From positions 186,001 to 250,000 of the forward strand of contig CAWZYM010000124.1 of the NCBI GenBank assembly GCA_963966185.1: 64,000 nt of DNA, written 5' to 3'. This document shows, piece by piece, positions 1-10,014 of the stretch. Positions within the stretch are counted from its first letter, which is position 1, and each line of letters starts with the position of its first letter. The notes under the pieces were generated by a model. The model ran no database searches. It had not been told where the DNA came from and was given only the letters and a program-made list of their open reading frames with translations. The position numbers were made by a program, and so were the translations under genes. This stretch comes from Rhabditoides inermis (lineage: Eukaryota > Nematoda > Chromadorea > Rhabditida > Rhabditidae).

Positions 1-277
1 TCGGGTCTTGGCAGACTGCCAGAGGGGAGGGGCCATAAAGGAGAGAGTCGGTGGTGGAATTGCATCATCACCTAAGTTGATCTGGAAACTATCCCGGCTG
101 GCGATACCTGGATTTGTTCAAAGTAGTCCAAATAAAAATTAAAAGACGCCATTTTACTTGTCTTGATGAGAGAAAGCCGATACACGGACAACTACAGCTG
201 ATATCTCAAACACCAAAAACAGTGTGAAAGGGGCGGAACGAGAGGAGGCATGGTATGGCAGTCTGCCAAGACCCGAC
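1..277. mobile_element. Possible miniature inverted-repeat element at the left edge
   Basis: The first 20 bases, TCGGGTCTTGGCAGACTGCC, recur as their reverse complement at about 258-277, so the segment is bounded by terminal inverted repeats of about 21 bp. The inner part of each arm is itself nearly palindromic (GGCAGNCTGCC). No transposase reading frame is present. The left end coincides with the window edge, so neither the true terminus nor a target duplication can be seen. It could instead be part of a larger element. Confidence 0.45.
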
Positions 278-350
278 CATTTGCGCAATCCACTCAAGTT
301 CAACTGGAAATTAGCACGGTTGGCACCACCTGGATATGTTCAAAGTTACA
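75..350 (+). repeat. Two diverged copies of a 50-bp coding-like motif
   Basis: Positions 75-124 and 298-347 are related at about three quarters of their bases. Read in the frame beginning AAG, they translate to KLIWKLSRLAIPGFVQS and KFNWKLARLAPPGYVQS. Many differences fall in third codon positions, as expected of duplicated coding sequence. Neither sits in an open frame of useful length, and I do not recognise the peptide. The first copy lies inside the inverted-repeat segment and the second just outside it. These may be remnants of a repeated protein-coding exon or of a transposon gene. Confidence 0.4.
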
Positions 351-1906
351 CTAACCAGTGTGTTCGATGATCATAACATTGATAACACTCCATTCCTACA
401 ATATCAAATCAACTCTCATTGGCTATGAGGTTACGGTAGTCACAACTTGACGGGCATGTGTGATCGAATGGGGGGGGGGGTGACGGTTGATTGTACAATG
501 CAACAGCCGCGTGAAAACATACAACTCATATTTAAAAGCTAAAAAGCAAACAACATTAAAAACAAAAGTAAGTACTGAACATATTCAGATAGAGAGTTTT
601 CATCAGATCCCAATGAAATATGGTATATTCGTGATTCGGAAAATAAAACACAATCGATTCTGATATTTTTGTTCAATAATTTTCACAACCTGAAAAGTCG
701 AGTGACTTTTCAGATACCATCTAATCACACCAGCAGTCGCCCGCCAGACTGAACCGCCGCCGGCAGAGTAGACTCTTGCGACTGGATCGCGAGAGAGAGT
801 GTATAGTGAGAGCAGAAGCGAGGGACCCTTGTGTTACCGAGGGACCAATGTGTTATCGAGGGACCAAAGTAAACATATCATCATCTGTAACAATCATCGC
901 AATCACTATTTTTTAGTATTCCTCCTATTGATTTTTGTTTCACGTTGTTTCAACGTGACTGTCACAAACCAAAATACTTTTTTTTTGCATGATTCAAGCG
1001 AACTAACTCATTAAGAAAATGGGATAAGAGTAGGAGATCATACTATTCTTCACAAACATGTATTCTTCAGTGATTAGAACTGTTTCTCTGATTGATGATA
1101 ATGTTAGTAAGGCGTTGCGTGAGCGTGAGAAAGAATGAGAGGGAGAGAGAGTGTGTGTTGTAAGTGGAGAGTGGTGAGAGAAACGATGGCGTGGCTCACG
1201 AGAGTCATTCTGCCTGAGGGTAGCCATCGGCAGAGTAGGGACGGAGTCGACTCTCGATCGAGACTCGATGTGAGAGAGAGTGTGACTGCGGAGCGTCCAG
1301 ACGCGTAAGGACCAGAGAGGACTAGAGAGCACGAGGAACAGAAGAGAAGTAGACGTGATGAGAGAGTGTGTCTCACGTAGAGAGTGGGGAAAGAAACGAG
1401 AGCATGGCACACCGTGGACCACGTGGGCCACGTGGCACATGCGGCTCACATTTCTCTGACTGTACTGTATAGTCAGGGTATAGCGATTATTATTTCTTCC
1501 TCTCTCGCATCGCGCGATCGGGTCGAAATGATCTTCCCCCAGTACCCTTGAGCAAGGCGGGGAATAGCTCATGAGAACGCTGTCTTTCTAGCCCGCGGAG
1601 TTACTGTTGTGGATTATAATAGAAGGAAAGGAACACCCGGAGCCCCACTATCGTCTATAATGGTATCTAATTCTAATGGATTATGGAAGGGAAATCGGAT
1701 GATTATCGACTGAATATCGATCTAATATCGACTTTCGACCTTCGACCCTACTATCCCCGTTGCTAAACTGTGTTTCCAGCGCTTAGCCCTTGTGATGTAC
1801 CTTATGCACTTTGTTGTATAGTCAGGATATAGCGATTCTGGATAAATGATTGATTTTGTTGATTCGATCGATGCTCACCTATCCTAGTGGGCAGTGTTTT
1901 GTAGAA
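351..1906. other. Intergenic stretch with short repeats, no gene seen
   Basis: I see no supportable gene. It contains a run of ten G (471-480), three tandem copies of a 19-nt unit beginning CGAGGGACC (819-874), GA-rich low-complexity sequence (1120-1420), and a 22-bp direct repeat with one mismatch (1467-1488 and 1816-1837, core GTATAGTCAGG). Short open frames on both strands here are low-complexity translations of GA repeats. Confidence 0.6.
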
Positions 1907-2027
1907 TTTTGACGCTTAGCGTCAAAATTTGACGCGCTGAGTAAAAGTGACATCACTTTTTCTTTGTTTTTTTTTTGACGCGAGGCGTCAACTTTGACGC
2001 TTGACGCAGCGCGTCAAGTTGACGCGT
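1907..2027. repeat. Cluster of TTGACGC motifs in both orientations
   Basis: Nine copies of TTGACGC or its complement GCGTCAA occur in about 120 bp, in two groups separated by a T-rich spacer (about 1945-1974). Neighbouring copies face each other and can pair. The layout resembles the motif-packed arms of the hAT-type element at 2480-3038, so it may be a small foldback element, but I could not define terminal repeats or a target duplication. Confidence 0.55.
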
Positions 2028-2471
2028 TGTGTAGTATAAACGGTCTTTTTGTCTCACGTTTGTAGGGCGTACCTTACTAGTCGAGAGTAGATGTGGCGCG
2101 ACGACTAGAAGAAATGATGACGGATGGCGGCGGGTAGACGTAGAATGACGGCTCGGTCACACGTGGACGTTGCTCTTCCGGAATCTCATTTATTCTAATG
2201 ATATGATTTGCTTAAATGTATTCACCTGTTTGCGAGTTCATTGTAACGTTGTAGAAATTGGAAAACCGGAAGTTACGGTCTGTTTCAATTGAAACACCGT
2301 AATAAACGTGGTTGTGAAATATGTGGATGGCCACTGCACTAGCAGTGTTTACGTAATGACCAAACTTTTGACGGCAAAGCTGCGAGTTAGCGAAATAGGA
2401 GGACTAACTACTATACACATCATCAAGATACACTTATTTTCTAGCCTTGCATTTGATTTTAAAGTGAATAC
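2028..2471. other. Intergenic, no gene seen
   Basis: Unique-looking sequence between two repeat clusters. No open frame with recognisable protein similarity and no strong repeat structure were seen. Confidence 0.5.
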
Positions 2472-3046
2472 CTGGATAGTAGTGTTGGGCAAAATCCTAA
2501 TCCGAGTTGGATTTTGGATTTTGGATTAATCAAAATCCCAGATATTCAGGGTTTTGGATTTTGGATTAATCCGTAATCAAAAATTGTGGATTTCGGGTTT
2601 TGGATTAACCCAAAATCCAAAATTTTTGGATTTTGGATTTCAGATTAATCCAAACTTTGGATTTTGGATTAATCCAAGTTTTACATTGTCTTTTTGGCAT
2701 ATTTATGCCTTACTAATAGTAGAATTTGGTGTTTTTGATGTTTCTGTAACGTTACAAAGGCGCCGTTATAGATGAAAGCTCAAATAAAGTGAAATTTCAT
2801 CATTTAAAACGACATTATTTTAACAATTTGTAAACGAGTAGATTAATCCAAAACCCAAAACCCGGATTTATGGATTTTGGATTTTGGATTAATCCAAATC
2901 CCCAAAAAACTGGATTTCGGATTTCGGATTAAGCTGAAATCCAAAATTTCTAAGATTTTGGATTAAGATTCGGATTAATCCGATTAATCCGATTAATCCA
3001 CGATTAATCCAAATTTGGATTAATCCTGCCCAACACTACTGGATAG
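2472..3046. mobile_element. hAT-type miniature inverted-repeat transposon with 8-bp target duplication
   Basis: The element spans 2480-3038 (559 bp). It starts TAGTGTTGGGCA and ends TGCCCAACACTA, perfect 12-bp terminal inverted repeats. It is flanked on both sides by the same octamer, CTGGATAG (2472-2479 and 3039-3046). An 8-bp target duplication with this terminal type is typical of hAT transposons. The arms are packed with variants of TTTTGGATTAATCC and its complement, giving extensive internal pairing. The centre (about 2680-2840) is unrelated sequence without a transposase gene, so the element is non-autonomous. Confidence 0.85.
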
Positions 3047-3641
3047 TATGTGTTTTCGAGTGACGTGACACAAGTTGAATGTTTAATGTGATAGAACGCG
3101 ATTATATAAAATGTTTATACATAGAGAAATCGATTATATAATCGATTATGCTTATCCACTTTATTTGGTGTTTCAACTCGCCAGCTACAGCTTGTGGATA
3201 GACCTGGTTCCCATCTATTGTATTTCTTGATTTTGATTGTGTAACATCTGAGTGAGGGAATGAATTGACTTGTGTATCTGTGCAACTTGGCTTGTAAAGT
3301 GTAATGTGGATGTGCACTGCACTAGATCCGTTTTGTATTCACAGCCACTAATACGGCTTGTTTCATGCTACATGCAACGCGTTTGCTAATTTCGCAGACA
3401 ATTAGGAGGTCGGGAGGGCGTGATTGATCAAGAGTCGGGAGAAGTATGTGGTTTATGAGGTAATTTTTATTGACGACACAGAGTTTTGAATTGTTATAGG
3501 AGCGCCGCGATTGAATCGGTGACATGTGTTTGTATGTATCTGCTTGCTTTATGACCCTGGAGAGTTGAATAGCTTGTAGAAATCGCGAGCGCTTATGTCT
3601 AGGAGATGAGTAGTGAGAATAGTCAGATTTTTGTCTGTATA
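3047..3641. other. Intergenic, no gene seen
   Basis: No convincing gene or repeat. A small palindrome around ATCGATTATATAATCGAT (about 3129-3146) is the only noted structure. Short open frames on the minus strand lack recognisable features. Confidence 0.5.
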
Positions 3642-3893
3642 CTAATCCCGTTGCTCTTCAGGTTCGAATCGCTGTAGATAGATGCGGCGATGGCGAGATT
3701 CATGAGCTGAACATGGTTTGGCGTCAAAAAGATGAGATGAGAGAGATTTTAGTTTTATTCTCGGCGCAGAATGTTGTATATCCCGCCATGTGCACGAAAT
3801 GCACTCGAACTCTTCTTTGCATCTCTCTCCTCCACGCGTATAGCTGCCGGATGCGAATGACACAAACAAACAAACGACAATACATGTTTTCAC
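3642..3893 (-). CDS. Doubtful small secreted-like ORF (83 codons)
   Basis: The frame begins MKTCIVVCLFVSFASGS, which resembles a signal peptide with a hydrophobic core and small residues before a possible cleavage site. The remainder is polar, with a short cysteine group (RCKEEFECISC). It lies on the same strand as, and about 100 bp downstream of, the MSP pseudogene. Part of the hydrophobic stretch comes from a GTTT microsatellite. I recognise no family. It may be a chance frame, a 3-prime exon, or a real small secreted protein; there is no evidence here to choose. Confidence 0.2.
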   Translation of the reverse strand: MKTCIVVCLFVSFASGSYTRGGERCKEEFECISCTWRDIQHSAPRIKLKSLSSHLFDAKPCSAHESRHRRIYLQRFEPEEQRD

Positions 3894-3997
3894 AATGTTA
3901 TGCGATACGTTTCACGACACCCATGATGCATAATTGGCTTTCAAAGAATGTGATCATAGCCTTGCTGCTCTTGTTTGGTATACTCACATCATCAGGG

Positions 3998-4350
3998 TTT
4001 TCGTGCACGTGTAGAACTGGAAGGCAGGAAGTGCGCCAGGTGGTCGGCGTTTTCCCTGGAACCAGTCGCGGCGGAAGGTCTTGACGGCGCAGTTGGGAGT
4101 GTTGGTCCAGTCGATGGTGATTCGGTCGTTGTTGGTGTCCTCTCCGTATTTGAACCAGTTGCAAGAGCAAGAGACACCACCGGCACGTTCTCCATGGAGT
4201 TTAGCACGGCGTGTCGACGCCGGGGCGCTTCACGTGGGTGGTCTTGATGGCCCATCCAATGCGGCGATTTCCGGCGTTGGTGATTTGAACGGGGCACAGT
4301 GAAAATCAATCAATAATCAATAGATCTAACTTGATGTGGTAAGGGTGCTT
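3998..4350 (-). pseudogene. Major sperm protein (MSP) pseudogene
   Basis: Three frames on the minus strand together carry the MSP fold signature. From about 4350 there is KHPYHIK, then a likely intron (about 4331-4295), then [16 protein letters not shown] and KRPGVDTPC. The frame then changes to [14 protein letters not shown], and again to [18 protein letters not shown] and [15 protein letters not shown] is the nematode sperm cytoskeletal protein, about 127 residues, that polymerises to drive amoeboid motility. Breaks: the start of the gene (roughly the first 30-40 residues) is missing; the expected acceptor AG before ITNAG is not there; about 7 bp is lost next to TPC, between two GTGC copies; 2 bp is gained before the YGEDT segment; the C-terminal end is garbled. 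High GC compared with the flanks fits former coding sequence. The family call is secure; loss of function is very likely. Confidence 0.85.
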
Positions 4351-4466
4351 TTGACAACATTTACATATGAATATTATGTTGCTCTGAGTGATATGTCTGC
4401 CCTACAGCACATTTCTTTCTCCTCTGACAGGATATCATCAATTCATACGGTGTCCCTTTACAATTT

Positions 4467-4871
4467 CCCTCTCCCTCCTCTCCCTCCTCTCCCTCCTCTC
4501 CCTCCTCTCCCTCCTCTCCCTCCTCTCCCTCCTCTCCCTCCTCTCCCTCCTCTCCCTCCTCTCCCTCCTCTCCCTCCTCTCCCTCCTCTCCCTCCTCTCC
4601 CTCCTCTCCCTCCTCTCCCTCCTCTTCCTCTTCTCCCTCCTCTCCCTCCTCTTCCTCTTCTCCCTCCTCTCCCTCCTCTCCCTCCTCTCCCTCCTCTCCC
4701 TCCTCTCCCTCCTCTCCCTCCTCTCCCTCCTCTCCCTCCTCTCCCTCCTCTCCCTCCTCTCCCTCCTCTCCCTCCTCTCCCTCCTCTCCCTCCTCTCCCT
4801 CCTCTCCCTCCTCTCCCTCCTCTCCCTCCTCTCCCTCCTCTCCCTCCTCTCCCTCCTCTCCCTCCTCTCCC
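4467..4871. repeat. 9-bp pyrimidine/purine minisatellite (CCTCTCCCT)n
   Basis: About 45 tandem copies of a 9-bp all-pyrimidine unit run for about 405 bp, with a short variant block containing extra CTTCCTCTT at about 4621-4665. All six frames stay open because the period is a multiple of three, giving spurious Pro-Leu, Ser-Leu, Glu-Gly and Arg-Glu repeat translations. The minus strand carries GGG runs every 9 nt, meeting the usual spacing rule for G-quadruplexes, and the mirror symmetry could support a triplex. Confidence 0.95.
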
Positions 4872-5453
4872 ATATTTGAATATGACCGAATAACAGACTG
4901 ATGATCTGCACTAACTATTTCTCAAGATATTGACGTTGTACTATTAGATCGTGCGGTGAAGTACGGTGTGGGTGGGCAGAAGTGTTCCAACCACAACCAT
5001 TCTCTCGGAGGTGCGTGTTTGGTTTGAGTCGTCTGTATATTTTGTGTCACGTGGCCTCAGTATTGTGATTAGTAATTCACTTAGTTGTTAGTGGTTTGAG
5101 GTGGAGACTAGAGAGCGTCGGTTCATTGCGCCCTTGGAGCTGGGGGAGAGAGTCATCTCTTTCAGATGCACGATGCACGCTGATGAAGAACGAAGGCCAT
5201 ACGATACGTAAGTGCCTTCATATTTCCACGATCTTCCACTTTTATATTCACTTTATTGACATCCATGGGATATATTATACAAACAATGGTGGTAGAGTGA
5301 CAATGGATGAAGTGTAACTACAGACTACAGTATTTGATGCTGATTAAAATAGTATGTGTAGAAAAAGCCTAGCTGTGCATGTGCTACGATAATTGGCGTC
5401 AGATGGCATATGTATATAGCTATTAAAGTAGGATGGTAGAAGTCGTTTTCCGT
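4872..5453. other. Intergenic, no gene seen
   Basis: Sequence between the minisatellite and the 3-prime end of the minus-strand gene. No supportable gene or repeat; it may include that gene's 3-prime untranslated region. Confidence 0.5.
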
Positions 5454-8209
5454 CTACTCGTCTTTCTCGGAAGAAGAATCTTGGGTGCGTTCAGAGTGGA
5501 ACTCCGGCTCTCCCTCCTCCTCGGTTTCCTTAGTCCCCTCCTCAGCATCCTCCCTTTCGTCTGTCTCCGTGAAGTTGACCTCGCCTGCGGCCATAGAGCG
5601 CAGTTCCCACTGCTTGATGTTCTTGGCTGCCTGGAATATGTAAATGGGACGCGAGAGAGTGAAGCGCAAGCGAGGCCGAGGCGACGGCTTGTAAGTATTT
5701 ACCTCGAGGGAAGCATCTTTGTTGAGCACTCCGCTGTCGATGCAGTGCTGGGTCAGCGCGGCAGCCACCATGAGAGGGAAGGCGGGCGTAGAGAACACCT
5801 TGCCCCTCACCTCTGTAAAGCAAGGCCGTATGGATATCCAGGCTGTACATTGTAGGCCGATCGTGGCGCAGTAAATACGAGACGAATTCGTCAGCAGTGT
5901 AGTATTTGCACTGTTCAAAATTGGTCAATCGGAACTAGTGTTCTGCTCACTGCGGATGTTGCGGGTTTCGTCCCTGATCGATGGATAGATTCCCTTCCGG
6001 GTGAGCATCAGCCATCGAGCGACGACGACGACAACACCCGACAGATCATACTGAAATGTGTCGATCTCTTCCTCTCTCATTTCGCCTTGGCATATTATTT
6101 CGCTAACCCCAGTGTCGCATGTGATGAGAGTGGGCTGGGCGCGAAAGAGGTTGTTGGCCAAAGAGACTATAGCGCGCAGCGAACTCACGGTCCATTTCTC
6201 CCTGTTAAGTATGTCGTTTAGATTTGTGTTTATCTCTGTGAGGTGAGCCATGTAATCGAAACGCACCATTTCCAGTAGACAGCCACCACCGCTGTTTTCT
6301 TCCCTTCGCTCCCAATTGTGTAGATGTGCGTATCAAAGTCAGCATCGTCCGAGCCTTCTTTCACCAATGTGACAGTGAAGGATGCGCCGGTCGACGTTTT
6401 GTAGATCAACGGACGCGCGAGGGTCGGCATAGCAATGTCACTTTGCTGGCACGAGACGACATATTTGATCTGATTAGAGCAGTTGGAATATAGGATCTCA
6501 TTTCAACGTCTCACATCGTTTTGGAGGATGTAACGCCAGTAGGCAGGCGAGTCGTCGCTGCATGGCGGCTGGGCAGACATGTGCACGCCTGGGATGTAGG
6601 GGCTGATGTTGTTGTAATTGCGCTTGCAGTTGTTAGTTGTGTGGCGCCGCTTGAACTCGAGGATCCCTCCGTCGCGGTCCATCTTCTTAAGAAGAAAAGT
6701 TGAGACATCCACCATGTTGTAGCTGTTTTTAACTGACTTCGTAGAATGCGCAGAGCATTGTTTTCTCCACTTCCGTGAGGATACTTGTTCGAGTGAGAAT
6801 TTTCAGTGGACTGGGACGTGCATTTTTCGCACCTTCAACTTCAACAGTCTTGCTGGTCCAGTCGTACGTTCCAACATCTCCGTTCTATACAGTTAAATTT
6901 TAAATAGATATTATATCATTAACGTAACCTGGGCGATGCAAGGAGATGCGTTATTGATCATGATTATGGGAGCGCTAGCAGATGGGCACATATTAAAAGG
7001 GGTCCAATCGTACTTGTAGTTCTATAAATGATCTTGGTGATTGTTTTTGAAGTTAGGTAGTGTTACCGGATTTTTCATCAAAACGTTGGTAAGTTTTTCT
7101 GTTGCCATTCCAATGCTCTTTTTGAGAGTCTAAAATGAGAATTTAGCGCAAAAACGAGATTTTGTTGGCGTACATCGATATATGGATTCTTCTTGTGGAT
7201 TGACTTGAAGTGAGGCTTGCCGTCGGAGAAACTCATTTGGATCCCGACGGGCGCACACTGAACGACGGAAATGAAAGAATATCTCATCGCATTTACCTCC
7301 TTGACAGTATTGATAGCGTTCGTGAGCACCCACTTGTCCATGACGTCATACTCCTTGGGCGCCTCTCCCGAGAAGGTACAGAGAAGGAGAGAGTGCTATA
7401 GCGATAAGAAGTCTGAGAGACCATATTGAGATATACCTCGCTCATCTCCATCTTGCACAGCATATCAATGTTTTTGTCGCCGCACGTCCTACAATAAGAC
7501 TTGTTATTGAGCGACGGAAAATCGTTGTTACTTGAGGTGTCCATTGTCATAGTAAGGACTGCTCCCATTGATGTGGAACTTCTTGGCAATGTTGTTGCTA
7601 TCGATGGGCAGCCAGGAGTAGCTGAAATGTGGGATTCTATGTTTTCATTTTCATCCAATATGCCGCCATATGCTATGTTACGTAAGACATCGCATTCGTG
7701 ACATAGGGTAGTGAATAATAAATGTTTTAGATAGATATGGGAAGAGAGAGAGGGGAGAGAGAAAGAGAGGGGAGAGGGAGGGACGGGGGAGAAAGAAGAG
7801 AGAGACAGAGAGAGAGGTGATGTAGAAAATGACGGAGAGTGATAACTCACTGTTGCTTGTCCGTAGGAGCACAGACGAGTATCTGCGACATTCCAATCGG
7901 CTTGCCCTATATTGTTTAGATGAAATGCGTTTCATACTCCTTACGAATTCACAGTGGGGTAGTACCTTGACTTCCTTGAAGATATAGCTGACGCGGCCGT
8001 CATTGCACATAGCCTCTCCGTACACGGGCTTTCCATGCGTGCAACAGACCGCCAGGTATCTGTTGATTGCGAAGGGGAGCTCCACCTAGAACAGCTACGG
8101 TAATGGTTGCATTAATAAGCAGAAGACTCACCGCGTGCTCAGGGAAGGGAGCGCCGGCGGGTAGGTAAGCCCAGCGATAGTTGGCTTTGTCGTTGCCGAT
8201 GTTGTTCAT
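5454..8209 (-). CDS. Multi-exon gene of unknown function
   Basis: At least ten exons join through GT-AG introns, mostly 39-74 nt. Well-supported exons (written high to low) are 8209-8132, 8085-7966, 7906-7851, 7621-7532, 7488-7437, 7362-7297, 7257-7174, 7129-7067, 7021-6929, 6884-6833 (may run on), then one ending at 6515, and one starting at 6469. Each join keeps phase. The N-terminal part includes THGKPVYGEAMCNDGR followed by QILVC and YSWLPID; this faintly recalls DM9/DUF3421-like repeats, but I do not claim membership. The C-terminus is very acidic (about residues before the stop at 5454, rich in E/D). Two places are unclear: near 6730-6832 either a 49-nt intron or a small frameshift is needed, and exon joins between 5640 and 6270 have several solutions. 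ATG at 8207-8209 directly follows a possible acceptor, so the true start may be further upstream. Confidence 0.6.
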
Positions 8210-8935
8210 CTGAATAGGCATATTGGATGTGATGGCTACTTATACAATACTATTTCTATTCTAAAGGTGTGTAATCTAAAGAAGTGCTGTGGAATAGAAA
8301 GTGTGGACTGGTGTCGCAAGATTGGACGACCAAGATTGGCCGAACCAAAACGTAGCGGTCGTTGCGCTGCTCGCACGCGCTACGGTACGCTACCGTCGTC
8401 CGTACGCGGCGCGTCCTCGCCATTGCAGTCGGCGTCACGCGCACGCGCACTTTCGTCTCTCGTAGTGGAGTTTTTGCGGAAAATTTGCGATTTCCGACGC
8501 TCTCTTTACAACTTTTGCGTTTCACGACTTTCAAATAAAGGAAATACGCTTCTCGGCAACTCTCCGGACCGCCACCATCTCCAGGTCATTCGAAATTGCG
8601 TGCAAGAGCGGTGTGGTGTGATTGATAGTACGTTTGCTTTGATAGGACGTTCGTTTGCATGGTTGATAGCTCGTTTGTGTTTTAGCGGTGCCCATCGATC
8701 CCAAATGTCTGGACGTCGAAGAGGGAGAGATTTTGGAGGACCACATGCTCATGTCGTTCAAATTGAAACGACTACGGAAGTCGGTGGGATGGCATAGATC
8801 AATCTGATGGTACTGTTGCCAATAGTCTACGCTAAGAACTCGCACGTCGCGGATCTCGGAGCATTCGAAGCAATGGAGTGGCACAGAATGTTCAAATCAT
8901 AATTTTCCAGGGACGTACCCGGTTTGTTGTAATCG
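8210..8935 (-). other. Possible upstream exons of the minus-strand gene
   Basis: Two minus-strand segments look exon-like: about 8880-8831 (ending FECSEIRDVRVLS) and 8771-8685 (beginning SFQFERHEHVV), separated by a 59-nt GT-AG intron (8830-8772). They could belong to the gene starting at 8209 or to a separate fragment. The 8330-8470 interval is GC-rich, with CGGTACG-type palindromes, and has no clear coding content. Confidence 0.25.
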
Positions 8936-9160
8936 ACTATCGGTCGATACATCTACGTGATAAGTTAGGTACGAAATGGAAAAGAAGTGTACCTCTAAAA
9001 GAACTTGTTGAGATGACGAGTCGACTGGTCGGACTGGAGAAGAAAGAGAGAATGATCATGCGGTCATTTTTCACTTCCAGATGACGCGTTGTTTGCGTAT
9101 GATTAGCATGCCTCGCCTACTGTCATTTTCTTGCGTTTTCCTTTTTTCTCGCTTGGTAAA

Positions 9161-9232
9161 CAGATTTTATCGAACCCCGGTCACTCATTAGCTGTGTCCG
9201 CATCGTAGCCACTACATTACGAGGGACACACT
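9161..9232 (-). pseudogene. tRNA-like relic 1
   Basis: On the minus strand the segment carries GGGGTTCGAT, a degraded polymerase III B box, preceded at tRNA-like distance by a D-arm-like TAGTGGCTACG. The 3-prime half of the B box is lost (AAA instead of TCC). Bases between the boxes resemble the second relic at 9300-9372. No clover-leaf with an intact anticodon stem can be drawn, so it is not called as a functional tRNA. Confidence 0.35.
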
Positions 9233-9299
9233 TGCGTGTGATCGAAACCAAATCACTATTCCTCTTAACTCATAATCAAGACCTGTAAAACATATTGGG

Positions 9300-9372
9300 A
9301 GCAGCGGAGATCGAACCCCAGTCACTGATTTGCTGTCCCCGCCCGGCCGTAGTGTCACTCATTTGTTCACTG
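9300..9372 (-). pseudogene. tRNA-like relic 2
   Basis: The minus strand has GGGGTTCGATCTCC, close to the B box consensus, preceded by a stretch (GGGGACAGCAAATCAGTGAC) that matches the same part of relic 1 in most positions. The D-arm is poorly conserved. It looks like a diverged duplicate of relic 1. Confidence 0.35.
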
Positions 9373-9442
9373 ACCGGTGAACTCAGACGCACGCTGCGCA
9401 TCAGTTCCGCGTCGCGGATGGCTCAAACAATTTAGCAAAACT

Positions 9443-9518
9443 TGCGGCAGCGAACGGAATCGAACCTACGATAAACAGATCACCGGCTGCGCTCGCTAAC
9501 CATTAGACCATGATACCA
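9443..9518 (-). pseudogene. tRNA-like relic 3 with intact A and B boxes
   Basis: On the minus strand an A box (TGGTCTAATGG, 9510-9500) and an exact B box (GGTTCGATTCC, 9466-9456) are spaced as in a tRNA gene. The seven bases before the A box and the seven after the T arm pair at five of seven positions, including one wobble. The T stem and anticodon stem pair badly, so this is probably a pseudogene or tRNA-derived repeat rather than a working tRNA; I cannot assign an anticodon. Confidence 0.45.
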
Positions 9519-9533
9519 TGTTCGCATACCATG

Positions 9534-9930
9534 TTCAATCGATAATCGATCGATGTACACAGAGAGAGAGAGAGAAGACTCCTGCACTCCTCTCCTCCTT
9601 CTCCTTTCTCCCCCTCTCTCTCCACATTTTCCACCCCAAACATTTGGTGTTAATTTTATGACGGCGTTCAAAGTACCGTATACCTAATACGGACCAAGCT
9701 GCAGTACGGAATACCGGAATTAGGAGTACTTTTCATGCAGTACCCTTCACTGAGTGCAGTACACTCGCGCATGCTGACAACTGCTTACAACTGGATGTGC
9801 AATAGATATTCAATCGATAATCGATCGATGTACACACACACTTTCATGGAGAGAGAGAGAGAGAGAAGCCTCCTACACTCCTTTTCTCCTATTCCCTCCC
9901 TCTCTCTCTCTCTCCAACTTTTCCATCATA
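9534..9930 (+). repeat. Direct repeat of about 100 bp with GA microsatellite
   Basis: Positions about 9534-9635 and 9810-9928 share the order CAATCGATAATCGATCGATG, a GA run, a CT-rich block and a TTTTCCA tail. The copies differ by small indels and repeat number. The spacer (9660-9780) is rich in GTAC-containing motifs. No protein or terminal inverted repeat was found. Confidence 0.6.
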
Positions 9931-10014
9931 GCGGAATTAGTCATTCGAGCGGTCTAACTTGAAGGCTAATGAAAACTCGCCGATTAACTTGTCTGAAAGG
10001 GTGAATAAAAGCAG

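Noticed and set aside
1003..1572. 189-codon minus-strand protein
   Set aside because: Mostly Ser/Arg/Leu-rich translation of GA repeats, with no start context or domain.
4336..4911. Proline/leucine, serine/leucine, glutamate/glycine and arginine/glutamate repeat proteins
   Set aside because: All come from translating the 9-bp minisatellite in different frames.
5925..6269. Protein tyrosine phosphatase-like active site in the multi-exon gene
   Set aside because: PTLITCDTGVSEI loosely resembles the phosphatase loop, but the arginine is missing, and the helix-like stretch before it may be a 54-nt intron. Too weak to call.
7293..8085. 185- and 135-codon single-exon proteins on the minus strand
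   Set aside because: They read through introns of the multi-exon gene, including a pyrimidine-rich intron; the spliced model is better.
9443..9518. Functional tRNA gene
   Set aside because: Although A and B boxes are intact, the T and anticodon stems do not pair well and the acceptor stem has two mismatches.
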